Of a stretch of 64,000 nucleotides of DNA, positions 27,781 to 40,600 are shown in pieces. Under the pieces are notes generated by a model. The model ran no database searches and was not told where the DNA came from. It was given only the letters and a program-made list of their open reading frames with translations. The translations under genes and the position numbers were made by a program. Position 1 is the stretch's first letter. Each line of letters begins with the position of its first letter. This DNA comes from Euglena gracilis (lineage: Eukaryota > Euglenida > Euglenophyceae > Euglenales): positions 82,456,474 through 82,520,473 of the forward strand of contig CP154956.1 of NCBI GenBank assembly GCA_039621445.1. The letters are read 5' to 3'.

Positions 27781-27918
27781 GTCCCAATCCAGCACGGTGG
27801 GATTGGGGGGGAGCCTCGGTGGCGCTGAAAGCGATGTTGGCGGAAGTCGCCGCACGTCTGGACGGCATTGCCGGGCAGGCCGGCCACGATGTTGGAGGGC
27901 CGGGTCCGCAGGCATGGG
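27781..27918 (-). CDS. Exon of long minus-strand gene, cyclase-like glycine motif
   Basis: Acceptor GGCCAACAG, donor GGGAC/GTACCC. Contains SNIVAGLPGNAVQTCGDF then RQHRFQRHRG. The G-N-A-V..CGDF...RF arrangement resembles the 'GxAxxGxxG...RR/RF' loop of class III cyclases, so this may be a remnant of a second cyclase domain. The minus frame has clearly higher third-position G/C (about 86%) than the competing plus frame (about 68%) by hand count. Phases agree with the exons on either side. Confidence 0.5.
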
Positions 27919-28779
27919 CTGTTGGCCGAACGCCCACATGGCGCCAGTGGTCACCTGGCCTGGTGGGGATTTCCCCTCTCCTTCTACTGAACTTTGCCAA
28001 TTTGGCCCCTAAAGTTGGCCTGTGACCCTAACTTGTGAACCTTGGCCCCAACGTTGTAGGCTTTTCGAGTTGTTTTGTGCCACGTGCAAGCTCTTGCCCT
28101 CCCCCAAAGTTGGTCCCTCGTCTTACAGCACACAAACGAAGAGGAGGGAGGAAACACCGGGTCGAGCAGGGCAGAACGGGAAGGCCTGGTGGGGCGGTCG
28201 ACCCCCCCCCCCACCCACCACAACATTTTCACCAATTTTGGGGAAACGGGGATTTTGGCCGGGGAAATTTTTGAAAATTATTTTGAAAAATGAACCCAAA
28301 AAGACATAATTTTCGATGGAAAACCACATTTTCTCCCAAAAACATTTATCTCAAAAATTTCAGGTTTAAATATTGGTGGTTTTTAGGAGGGGGGGTGGAA
28401 AAAAAAGAAGATCAAAAAACTGGACCAAATTTTGTCACAGTCAAATCTTACTGACATTTTTCGCTCGGAATTTTTTTGGATTTTCAATGGATTTTTTTTG
28501 CTTCAAAAACCTCTCAAAAGCAAAATTTTGAGGGGAAAAATGTAGAGTTTGGAAGGTCTTAAAAAATGGGGGTTTGGGTTTTTGGGGGGACCTCTTGTAT
28601 GGGTCCCAAAATGGGTCCAAAATACACCCGGCCTTTTGCGCCAGGAAAATTTTTTGGGGTAAAAAAACTGGTGCCACCAGAAAAAAAAAAACGGGAAGAC
28701 GTGGTCGATCCCACCATGCAGGGGGTGGGTAGTTGACCCCCCACCCACCACCTTGGCTGTTTGGCTGATTCCCGTTGAT

Positions 28780-28870
28780 GCCCTGGGGTTGAGCCCCGGC
28801 TGTTTTGGAAGCCAATGCCTGGGCGTGGGGGTAAAGTTCGGAACGACAGCTGGCCCCCCAGGGCAGGGTC
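28780..28870 (-). CDS. Weak exon candidate
   Basis: The minus strand reads VLSGADPALGGQLSF after acceptor CAAGTTACAG, but no donor is apparent. Repeats and AT-rich sequence fill the rest of 27.9-28.9 kb. Confidence 0.2.
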
Positions 28871-28963
28871 AGCACCGCTTAGCACTGTAACTTGGGGCTG
28901 TAGCTTGATGGGGAGCGACACATGCCAAGGGGGGGGGTGGACAGGTGAGAGGCGCGGCACATG

Positions 28964-29232
<269 letters not shown>

Positions 29233-29235
29233 CAC

Positions 29236-29410
29236 ATGAGTGTGGGCGGCCGTCCAGTGCAGGCTGAAGGGTCTGTGCTGCGGGGGGTGATGAGAGGGCA
29301 TATGTGGAAGCGGCGCTGGGCGTGCAGGGGGGTGTTGGGGGACGATGCCTTCAGGCCCCACGGGACGCCGTCCGCGCTGAGGTGGCTCGTCGACGCCCAT
29401 CGCCGCCGCT
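29236..29410 (-). CDS. Exon of long minus-strand gene
   Basis: Acceptor GGGCTGTGGCAG; open as STSHLSADGVPWGLKAS then PNTPLHAQRRFHICP with about 84% G/C-ending codons. Donor CTCAT/GTGTCT abuts the GA/CT microsatellite. Phase 1 in, 2 out. No family recognised. Confidence 0.5.
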
Positions 29411-29614
29411 CTGCCACAGCCCAGGGCCCGGAAAGCCCCGGCAGACCGTGGCATCAAGCGACAGAAAAGTCACAAGAAGAATCCAGCCCGGGATGAAGCA
29501 CCGTTCTTCTTTCAAGGTCGCAATCCTTTCCCCGCAGCAAACAAACCCACAAATCTTGCCAATTCAAAAAAAGGGGGGGACCAGCGAGCACTCCAGCCCA
29601 AGGATGTTCAGTTG

Positions 29615-29704
29615 GTTACCCCCTCCCCCCCCCCTGTCTCAGCACCGGAAAAGATGGGTAAGAACCGGGGGGGGGTGCTTAGACAAAGGGGAGGGGGAGG
29701 TAAC
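29615..29704. mobile_element. 90 bp inverted-repeat element, GCTTAGACA family
   Basis: A compact, nearly palindromic member: it starts GTTACCCCCTCCCCC, continues TGTCTCAGCACC, and ends GGTGCTTAGACA with AGGGGGAGGTAAC. It has the same core as the 3005-3409 element. Noncoding. Confidence 0.75.
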
Positions 29705-30996
29705 ATGGGCTTCAAAAGAAAAAAGAAAGAAATGCCCAGAAATGAAATGCCCCAAACGCGATGGAATTAGCACCGATCGTGTATGAAGAACCTGCCACGG
29801 CACAAAGTGGTGGCCGGCCCCCCAAACCCCCCCCACTGCCGAAGGAGGTGATCTACCACAAGTGCCTCAAAAAAGAAAAGAGTTAGGGTCTTTTTTTCCA
29901 ACAATTATTCACTAACTGGAGTACCCCCCCCCACCAGAACCCTCCCCCCACAGGCACTCACCCACCAAGGACATATCCAAGCACCCATGGTCACCGAAAA
30001 TCCCAGACCCAGTCACACCCAGTCATTTCATTGGTGCTTGTGCTCATCCAAAGCACCGGTGACGTTTACCCTTTCTCTATAACTGCCTAAGGTATGCGGC
30101 GTGCTCAATTAAGTTGGGGGGATGGGGTGCTACAGGAAGCAGGTTGTGTTTCCCTTCGACCTCATGGATCCCTCACAGAAGCACCCCTCCCCATGACTGT
30201 GCGCCCGACCCCACAGATACGTGTGCGGTGCACACATATCTGTCCCATCCAAACTCAACCACCATTCGCCAAATAACATCCATCCCCCAGCGTGCCATCA
30301 TGGGAATTGTGTGTGTTTGCATTCAACACAACACCACAGTTGCTGTTCAGAACGCCAGCCTGTTATCGGAAGGGAATGGACAACCTGCACACAACCCCTG
30401 CCATTGCACGCACATCCTATGCGCATCGCCAACCGAACCAAACACTCCCAATCGCAAGTTGTCGGTGGACTCCGTGCTTCCTCGTTGGATAAGCTTCAGC
30501 TGGAAATGGTCAAAAACAGGTTCCTAATCGCTCCTCTCTTTGTGGAAAAGAAATTGGGAGTTTTGCGTGGAGGTGTTTCTAACAAAACCTCTGCTCACCT
30601 CTCCAAAAGCTATTCAGCGTCCAAAAAGAAAGCAGGATTTGGATCACCTATCTCTTTTCACCCGCATGATCCCCACTGCAGGTCACTTTCAACGCCCCAG
30701 GATGCAGCACAATGGTACATGTTTCCATTGAACCAAAATGTTTGGGTCCTTTTTCGGCAGGTCCTTTTTCGGGGGTAAAAAAAATGGGCCTGTTACTTGA
30801 AACCAAACTGCGGGCAGAAACAGCCGGAAAACAGAAGTTCCAACAAATGGTGAACGGTGAATTTATTCGGGGGAAACGAGTTCCAGCTTCCAACCGGAAA
30901 ATTTTTTGGACACTTCACGCCGCCTAAGTGCACTTGGGGTTGCTGAGGGCAAGGGTACGCCGATGCAACTAAGGGGAGGGGGCCAGCCCTCCAGAC

Positions 30997-31100
30997 GCAG
31001 AGCCGCGGCGGACGCCAGGGATGGCTCCTTCGACCCCTGCCACTCCGGCGGCTCTGGCGAGGCGGCGGCGGCGGCCCACACCTCCTGTGCCTCGGCCCTG
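30997..31100 (-). CDS. Possible exon of long minus-strand gene
   Basis: Minus frame AEAQEVWAAAAASPEP then PEWQGSKEPSLASAAAL. The plus strand is equally G/C-rich at third positions (GSFDPCHSGGSGEAAAA), so the strand call rests on its neighbours and on phase (2 in, 1 out). Confidence 0.3.
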
Positions 31101-31567
31101 CTGGGGCCCAACCCCCCCCCCCCAGTGCACTGATATGGGGAACGCCACTGGGCCAGTGGTCGCCAATGGACGGGTTGGGGGGCCTGCTTACCAACCCCCC
31201 CCACCACATCCCACCCCCCCCCCTGCGGCGCACACCCCCAGAGAACGGGCCCGGAACTTCCTCCCTAAGAATCGCCCGTAGCGAGCACACTCCCATGCCA
31301 CAAAACCATTGGGCTGCTCATCAAGTTTGAAGCCCTGACGCAAAAAAAAACCCGACTGAACTCATATGAAAGATGGCCCGTCGCTTGGAAACCTCAGAAA
31401 AAAGGGGGAACGGTGAGGAAAGCGGTGGAATCTGGGGTTGGGGTGTTCTGTCACCATCCCAACAAGTGCGCAGCCCCAAGGGGCCGGGCACCTTGGCAGA
31501 CCTCAGGCCTGCGGAGCCCTCCCCCTCCAACAACAGAGGCTGGGGGGGGGGGTGGGGGCCGGGCGAC

Positions 31568-31698
31568 GGGGGTCCAGGCCTGGTGGTACTCCAACCGGTA
31601 GGGGGTGCGGAGGTGGCCGCGGGAGTGGAGCAGCTGCAGGTGGATGGCCACCTTGGCCACCGCGGCGTTGGGGCACTTCGTGAGCTCCGTCCCCTCCG
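31568..31698 (-). CDS. Cyclase-like gene, C-terminal exon
   Basis: Acceptor GGGAGGCAG. Reads [18 protein letters not shown] then [17 protein letters not shown], with essentially all codons ending in G or C. Phase 1 in, matching the preceding exon. Donor after ACCCCC (GTCGCC) or, for phase 2, after TACCG (GTTGGA). Helical; no domain recognised. Confidence 0.65.
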
Positions 31699-34600
31699 CT
31701 GCCTCCCGGCCCGAAAAATCATGACTCTTCAGTCCATAAAAGATAAGACGACCCCTGGGGAATCAAAATGACGGACCCCAAATAAGATTTGGCTCCAATT
31801 TCGATGATCTGGCTGAGCTGGTTGACTACCTTCGGGGGGGGGGGGGGGGGGTGGCCCATCCGGGGAGGCCGCGGGCAGCTCTTGGCAGAACGTGGGCAGG
31901 CCCCGCGCGCCCTCCTGCGCCTGGCGCAGCAGCCGCTCCAGGTCCCGCTCGCTGCGGCCGGTGGCGGCCAGCGTCTGCAGCTGGTACATCCACTCGTCGT
32001 CCTGCACGCTGCCTGGGGGCGCCGGCTGGGTTGTGGGGGTCATCCGGAAGCGGTTGCTGCAACCCACCCGTGAAAGCTGCTGCAACGTGCCTGCCCCCCC
32101 CCACCGCCCACCGACTGGGTTCCTACAACCCTGACCGGGGGGGGTTGCACCCCCTGACCTGCAACCCCCGACCGGGGGGGGGGGGTGTTGTACGACCAGG
32201 CGCTCAAAAAACTGTTTTTTACAAGGTAACCTACAAATCCTGAACAGATTGTAGTGAAAGGTTTCCTCGATTCTTCATAGCAAGTTCCAGTCAAACGGCG
32301 TGGCGTGGTGGTCGCCAAATTAGCATAAAAAAGCCTGAAACCTCTGTTTTTTTGTCTGATGATTTTCGACCGTTTTTGACATCCATCACTTTGGACACCA
32401 CCACAACCTTTTTTCGGGCTGGCCTGGCTCTCAAACCGATGTCCTGAAAAATCAATGGCAAACTTTTTTCCGAATGTGCACATTCAATCCCTTCTATTGC
32501 ACAAGAGAATGGACATGGCAATCCTTGACCTGCAACCAAAGGGAAATGATGTTCATGTTGAAGGCATCAAAAAGATGAGAATGAACGTGTGACAGCAGAG
32601 CAAGGCACAGAGTCAAAGATCTGCTGTTTAAACCATTTTTAAATTTAAGAATTCCTGGCTTTCACCTGACAGGTTGGCCAGGACACGGACACTTTCCTCT
32701 CTTCACGAGTCGGCCGTTTCAGTGGCACCCTGCCAGCTTTCATGGCATGGCAGCTTCCTGACAGTTTCCTGGGGGGTGGTGGGCATAGGGGCTCAAGACA
32801 GCGCCCTGGCGTTCTCCCCCAGAACCTCGTACACCAACTCCGACTCATAGCGGTCGCTGGGGTCAGGCCAGGGCCGCATGGAAAGGGGTGGGGAGGGGGC
32901 TCAACCCCCTCCCCATCATGGAAATTTGCAGCGGGGGGATTCGGAATTCCCGTCGAGCGGCGGAGAAATAGTTTGGCTTTTGAAGATCACCTCCTTGGTT
33001 GGGAGCATGGGTGGGGAGGGGGGAGGTCAATGTTCAGCCCGGGGCACGGGGCTCGATGGAGTTGTTGGTGCGGATGGAGAGGACGTCCACGGGCAGCAGC
33101 TTGATGTTGGCGTTGAGGGCCGTCAACCGCCGCACCTCCGAGTTGGCGATGATGCCCCGCTGGTGCATCGCCCCGGGGTCAGCCAGGGCCACCGCAGCAC
33201 AGGAGGCCCAAAAGAACGAAACGCCTTTCGCAACGTGTGCCCTGTGAGTGTAACTCAACTCTTGGGCAAATTCCTTTTGTACGCCACACACTCTCTCTGC
33301 CTGCCTCCCCGTGAGGACCCCATGAGAGGCCCCTAAGTGGAGGGGCGTAAAAAAAAAGGTTCGAGAACGTTTTAGCTCGAGCCAAACTCCCTGGGTCGCA
33401 TCCCTGGGGCACTTCCTACCCCCCGCTGGGTTTCCGACACCATGTTAGAAACAACCCGAAAGGACCACCTCCCAAGAAAGGTGTGGTCGTGAAAGGTATG
33501 GAGCTTTTATTACCCAAAAAATATGGAGCTTTTTTTCACTGTTGGACAAAAGATGTTGCTCACTGACTCAAAAAAAAATACCCATTGGACTTGGCGGAGG
33601 GATGCAAAAAATACAACCACCTGGTGCCAAGAATGGCTGGGCTCTGAGGCAGAGGTGGCCCAGCCTGGATGTAGCACTGCAGCTCCCGCACTCGGGTGAT
33701 GCCTCGCCCGATGGCTCCCGATGACTTTGTGTCGTCCGTCTGACACGGATGGCGTTCCCTATCATTCGCTTTAAATTTTCAGACCTCAAATACAAAGATG
33801 TAGGTTGCAGTCTTTCTGCATTCATCCCCAGTTCCTTTCCCTAACCCCTCCCCCCAAGGGGTTGGCCCCACAGGCTGTTATTTCCAGCACAACCAAGACG
33901 AGTGAGCTGGGGGGGGGGGGTTCTTAGGTGGGTAGGCAGGTAGGTAGGTAGGTAGGTAGGTTTAGGCAGGTATGGTTGACGCTCTGATACAGTAGGTAGG
34001 TAGGTAGGTAGGTAGGTAGGTAGGTAGGTAGGTAGGTAGGTAGGTAGGTAGGTAGGTAGGTAGGTAGGTAGGTAGGTAGGTAGCTAGGTAGCTAGGTAGG
34101 TTGGTAGGTGGGAAAGCAGGTTGATGGTGGGTGGGTGGGGTAGGTAGTTAGGTGGGTGGGTGGCAGGGTGGGTACGTAGGTGGCATGGTGAGGCAAGCAT
34201 TTACTGGCAACCTACTCATTTGCGACTACTGTTGGCTAAAGGCCGAGTACTGCTCTTCTGACATCTGGCTCTGTCGTACAGTTCGACAAAAAGAGCACAT
34301 TTGAAGCATCACACAGCCTGTTTGATAGTGAGATCAAATTGGTTGCCCATCATCAAAACGCACAAAAAATAAACTTCTGAGTGGTTACAGCAGACTGGCA
34401 CACCTTTCTCTCAGCAGAACCAGTTTCCTGGATGGTAACCAATCCCCTGCCAAATTTTGAGTTCCAATCCAGTGGTAGGGCCTGCAAGGAAGGATGCACT
34501 GGAATATAATAAAAGGTGTAAAAGGGTGCATTCGACCCAACCCAACCCATCCAGGAAAACGGTCAAATGACAGAAATCAGAAATTGGCCAACAGCTGGTA

Positions 34601-37600
34601 CCCGACCTGCTGACTGGACGAACCCCCCCCCCAATGGCTGAGATCTCCTCCGGCTCAACTCCGCCCACTCAAGCGATGCCCTGGACTCGACAAGGTGGGG
34701 ACGCTGGATGGGGGGGGAGGGGTTGGTCCCATTGCCCATTGGTGCTTGGTGAGCTGAACCCGCCGCCCGGTCCCGAAGGTCCCGGACAGCAGCGTGCCCG
34801 CCCACACGCCGAGCACGGCGCGCAGCGGGCCGATGCCGTCGTTCGGGTCCAGCGCCGCGAGGCGGTCCCGGATGAGGACCGCGGCGTGGCACGCGTTGAC
34901 GCTGTGCAGCGGGCGGCCGCAGGGCGCCGACGGCGGGGGGCTGGGGGCTGGGGGCCAAGGGGGTTGAACCCAATGTTCGTTTCGCGCCAATTGCATCTTT
35001 AACCCTCAAAATGATAATAGGGCGGAGGGTGTGTGTGTGTGTGTGTGTGTGTTGTGGTGTGTTGTGTTGTGTTGTGTTGTGTTGTGTTGTGTTGTGTTGT
35101 GTTGTGTTGTGTTGTGTTGTGTTGTGTTGTGTTGTGTTGTGTTGTGTTGTGTTGTGTTGTGTTGTGTTGTGTTGTGTTGTGTTGTGTTGTCTGTGTCAGG
35201 TTGTGTTGTTTTGTGTTGTGTTTTGTTGTACTGTGCACGGGCCAGGTACCAGATGCTGAAAACGTTCTGGTTGGGGCATGCCACGGTGCTGAACGGCAAC
35301 CCTGGGCCAAAGGACAATCGGCCCAGGCTGAGGGTCCATTACCAGGGGGTTCGAGCCCAAAAACCATTCCCCGGTCACCAACTTTCTGTGGCCCCAACCC
35401 CCACAAATCGTTGGAACATGGAACGGGGGGCATCCCCACCTCTGACCGCCATTTTGAACCCCGCTATTTTGTGTCCACCGACCACCATGCGACTAATTTG
35501 AGCCTATATAGAGATTTTTGTTTTTGAAACCATTTTTGAGAAATTTTCTACTTGTCTCAAAGATCCCCCGGTTTTTGGGGAGATCACTTCTTGTTTGCCG
35601 TGACACGTGTACAAGGTATGGCTGCCCCCAATGGTTGCAAGAGACAGACCATCCCATACCGACGTTGCCATTAGCGCTCTGACCATGCGCTGATGAAGTT
35701 CCAGCTCGCGAGGTAGACGCTCTGCTGCATGACCTGGATCACCCCGCCGGTCTGCTGCAGCACGGTGGCGATCACGTGGGTGACCTGCGCCACCGCTCGG
35801 TGGATGTGGTCCCCGGCAGCCGCGCCACGCTGGCCTCTGGTGGGTGTGCGGCCAGTGCGCCCCCCCCCCCCCTGCCCGCCCCGCCTGGGAAAACTGTCAC
35901 CCGGCAGTCAACAAGGAAGGGGACGCTGACAACTTACAGTGGCACAGGAGTACAGCTTACAACACACTTACAACACACTTACAGTACACTTACAGTACAC
36001 TTACAGTAGCACAGCAGGCTTGTCACAGGGGGGTCAGATAATTTCCCAGGTGAGGGGCGGCGCCACAGGGTTTGACAGCCAGGTTGGGGGGTGCAGCCCC
36101 CCATGCAGAGGGGGGAGGGGCAACTCCCAAACTGCCAAACCCTGGGGGCACAAGAATACTACACCATAAAAAATGCCTGCGCTAAAAAGGGTTGGACTCG
36201 AAATGCTTTGACTCTTTGTGTGGTGAGTGGCAGACTTGCCCCCCCCCCCTCAATTTGTGACTTGGAATTGTTCTGTCCCTTGACTGCAACCCGTTCCTGT
36301 GCCCGGGGTGCCACCGCCCTCCACCCGGGGGATCCTCACGGCGGACACGGCTGGGTGACGCCGTGGCCCTGCAGCACGAGGCGGGAGAAGGACTCCAGCT
36401 GGGGGAGCCGGATGTACAGCAGCGGCCGGCCGGCACTGCGACCGGGGAGAGGAAGGCGAGACGTGGCACAAACCTGGGACCCCTACCCCCCACCCTGCCA
36501 GATCTTCTTAACCCTAACCCTAACCCTATCCCTAACCCTGATCCCAACCCTGGCCCTATACCAAACGTAACCCCAACCTAAACCTCTGCCTCTTATCAGG
36601 AATCTCTCCATTCGTCATTACCCCCCCCACCCCCCCCCCCACCCTCACCTGGGTTCGTGTCATGTGCGAGGAAGGCAGACGGTGCGGGCCAAAATCCTGG
36701 GCACTGCGGCGCGGTGGTTGCAGGGCTTCTCCCGAATTTCTAAAAATATTTCTGATTCACTTCGGGCTTTTCGGGTCGGGCTCAGTCAGCACCGGTCTGT
36801 CCCATTTCCCTGGACCCAGCCCCGGACCCCCCCCCCCCGTGGGGGTGTTCCGAGTTAGAAGAAGCCGGGAGAGGATGGGTATTTTCTTGTTTGTATTTCT
36901 ATGGGTATTTCTTGTTTGCCGGCCCCGCCCAAAGCCAGGCAGCGCCGGCGCCGTCCCGCACCGGATCTCGGGGGCGACCTGGAACATCCGCAGCGGGGAG
37001 CGCAGGTTGTGGGAGTTGCTGCGGGCCCGGCCGTCCGCCGGGACGACGCCAACGTGGGCTACAATAGGTAGGTCGCCGCCAGGGACGAGGCCACTCCTTT
37101 CCAAGACCGCTGCTTTTATTCAAAGATCTGGCCAATCGACAACAATGGTGACGTGCACCAGAATGCTGAATAATAAACTCGTGACTCAATTTTTTTTTTA
37201 AAAAATGAGACATGTCCCCACGAAGTTGAAAGGTTCAGTACTGGCAAAACGATGGGCAAAAAGATGATATGAAACCCCCAAAGTTGCCCAATACATTTTA
37301 CATCAAGCGAAGTGCATTTTCTTTTTTTAAAAAATGCCTTTTGTTACATTTTTTTTTACCTTTTCTATGATGGGACATACTTTTAGTGACTAATCCAATT
37401 CAGTCGCAAACATAAACAAAAAAGGGCTCTTGGCACTGTGCAGGATCCAATGAAGGGTTAAGCCAGGCAAGTTGTCCATCAAAGAAATTCACACATACAT
37501 GATCCTCTTTGGAAAATTCGAAACAAAAACCCCAACGTTATTTCTCTGGGGCACAATTTTCCCAATCTCAACTACCTGGGCAGAGTCTGGGTGTTACACG

Positions 37601-40600
37601 ACAAGTTGAGCAGCACACAACCACACAATTTTTTTTAACCCCCCCCCCACCCCCCCCCCCCCGTGAAGGTGACGCTTCCAAAAACGAGTCACTCACTCGT
37701 TTTCGGAAGACCGGTCACTCTCACTTTAGTGGGTTTTTTTGCCGACCACCCCACGGGGAAGGGGGCCAAAAACCAGTCCCCTCCGTGGGGGAGGGTGTCG
37801 GCCAGTGACTTAGTGATTGTATGGTAACAACTGCCCACCCCCTCAAAAAAAATTGAGCAACTGGTGCTTAAACTTGGGTTTCAAACAATCCAGCCAAGGG
37901 GTTGCTTAAATTTGGCTTTCACTGAGTTGGCCGAAGAGTTGCTTAAACTTGGACCAAAGAATCAACAAAAAATGCCTCTTTTTCAATGAAATTATCCTTC
38001 AAACCACAAAAATTTAAACCACCCAAATTAACAAAAAGTTAACTTGGGTGATTTTGTTGCCGATGCCTGATTGGAATGGACGTTTTCGTTCACCTTCCCT
38101 GAAATTTGCTTGGATTTTGCTTGGATTGCAGGGGTTGCTGAAATTTGGATTTTGCCCTGGTCCCCAGGGAGTTGGGAAAAGTTGGGGACTGTTTAAGGTT
38201 GTTGGTTGGTTCAGCCACAAAGATGGCTTAAATTTAAGGGGTTGCTTAAACTTGGGGGTGGGGCATTTTCCAATTTGGTTTAGAAAGCCTTGGCAGCACC
38301 CCAGGACATTGATCTTTTTGGCACTTTGGCAAAAGGCCGGAGGGGGCCAGGATTTTGGCATATTTTTTTGCCCAATAACAACTTTTGGAAAATAATTTCA
38401 TCCAGCGGGGGCGGCAAGCGTGGCGGCAGGAGAGGGGGGGGGGGAGTGGCAACTTAATTGAATGGGGATGGGGGAGATTCAAAAAATGCATTAAACAAAC
38501 AAAAAAACAAAACAAGAAAATGGCATTCACTTCTGTTCAATTACCCCCCATAAATTTCTCTGTCGCTGACATTTCTCGACACTGACTTATCCTTGAACTG
38601 AAAGACACCTCAGGCTACGCAACATGACAACGTGGCAGCAACTTGGGCAGAAAAGAGACAGAAAAAAATAAAATAATGCAATTTGACCAAAGAAAATTTT
38701 CCTGAAGCCCGCTGCTGCTTCTGTAATTTGGTGAAATCTCCTGGAGCCAACACTGCTCACGGTCCCGCATCGCCGGAGGGGTCACCACAAGGTTGAAGTC
38801 CATCGGGACGCCCACAGGGCGGTAGGGCGGTCCGGCCCCCCTTCCCCGGTCGCCCGCGTCGGTGTTGCCGGCGGGGGGGGGGGGGCTGTCCCGCCGGGCA
38901 GCGGTGGTGTGGCGTACGGCCCTGGGCAGGGGGGAGGGCGAAGCTGTGCCCGAGCTGGGCCTGGGTCGGCACGAAGCTGCAGTTCGACACGGGGTGGTCC
39001 TCGGCCACAGCAGGGACGCGGGGGAGGCGCCAGCTCTGGGTCAGGGGGATCGCATGGGCAAAATAGTGCGCCGCTGTTCGTGACCGTACCGTGTTGGTGT
39101 CACCGAGCATACATTTTTTTCTCCAACCCCGGGGGGTGGGGGGGTCACTTCCACTCTTCCAAAAACCAGTCACTCACCTTTCTTCAGAAAACCAGTCAGG
39201 CACCACCCCCCCCGGGGGCCAGCCACTCTGGAATACAAAAGAAATTTGACCAAAAACTTGAAAAAAGGGCCGAAAAAACAGGCATTTGACGACTGGTCAC
39301 TTTAGTGGTTTTTGCTGACCCCCCCCCCCAGAGGGGAGGGGGTCTGGGCCAAAAACAAGTCAATCACTCTGAAAAAGGGGGGGGCAGAGGGTGACAAAGT
39401 GATTGCGTGGTATCAAGCCTGAAAGATTGAGGGGGAGGGAGAGAACTTTCGACTTTCAAAAACCAGTGGGTCACTGTTTCAAACCAGTGAGTCGCTTCCA
39501 ATCCCTCCCCAGGCATTGGGGCCAGAATGGCTCAATACCAATGGATTATGGCGTTTGTTTAGCAGCATTTCTTGCACCTCCGCCGAGTGGGCCATCTGGA
39601 GCCAGAGGTCCCGAGGATTTCTTTTGAAGGAATGGTCAAAATTGGCCCAAATGGTTGGGGTGACCAAGGGGTTTCTGAAGTGACTGGATTCTTTGAGAGT
39701 GGGAAGCGACACCGCTCCTAGGGCAAGAAACTTAAAGAACTTTCAGAAAAAAGTTGGTCCCTTCACGGCCGAAGGGACCGACACAGACTTCAACAAATGT
39801 GTGCCCTTGGAAAAATGGGAAAGGTGGGCGAAATACCAGAAACAATTTTGGAGGGATTAAAAAAACCACAGCACATTGCGTTTTTGTGCACTTTTTTCCC
39901 CAGAAAATCGGCCAAAATACATGCAAAAACCTCTGTTCCCTCGTGGGAAGGAAATGTTTTGGTTCAAGGTGGGGGTTGGACATCCCTCCTCCCTGTACAA
40001 AACCACGCTCACCAAACACCCTGCGGACCCCCCCCCCCCAGTATGACAGTATGGGGTGGTGACTTTTTTTTTTACCCCAAAATGTGCCAGAAAACGGCTG
40101 AGTCAAAATGCACCCTTCCTGTGCTAATATCACAGAAAGATTGTTTTTGGTTCCAAACAACCAGCTGGAAGTAGTGTAACCTGTGAACTTATGTTCAGAA
40201 TTGCATCAGCGATACTTATTCCCGTAAGAGGAAGCAGCATCCGCACGCATTCCTCCAAGTTGGGGCCGAATCCGCATGCACTCCTCCAAATTGGACTCTG
40301 TGAAATTCTCAAAAACACTGGGAATAGCGGTCACAAAAGGATGTACCCAGCAATCTTGAAGGCGTCCAAGGAGGATTTCAAACCATATATTTGCAGTTGG
40401 ACTGCTGAAAAAATGGCCATAAATCGGGCCAGCCATGGGGTTACAGGGAATCCGAAATACTGTTAGATGGAGCGTTCCAAGGGCTTTGTTTCTGGCCGAC
40501 GAACATTGCCTTTGTTTTTGCTTCACATCCGATTTTCAATATTTTTGGAAACATCGACATTTTTTGACACCCAAAAGCCCAAAATGGCCCCAAAAACCAG

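Noticed and set aside
27780-27930. Plus-strand frame ASVALKAMLAEVAARLDG
   Set aside because: Lower third-position G/C than the minus frame, which also fits flanking phases.
33930-34100. Regularly spaced repeats as a possible CRISPR array
   Set aside because: Simple tetranucleotide repeats without unique spacers; the surrounding sequence is eukaryotic.
36507-36600. Chromosome end
   Set aside because: Only four to five CCCTAA units, inside an intron, with genes on both sides.
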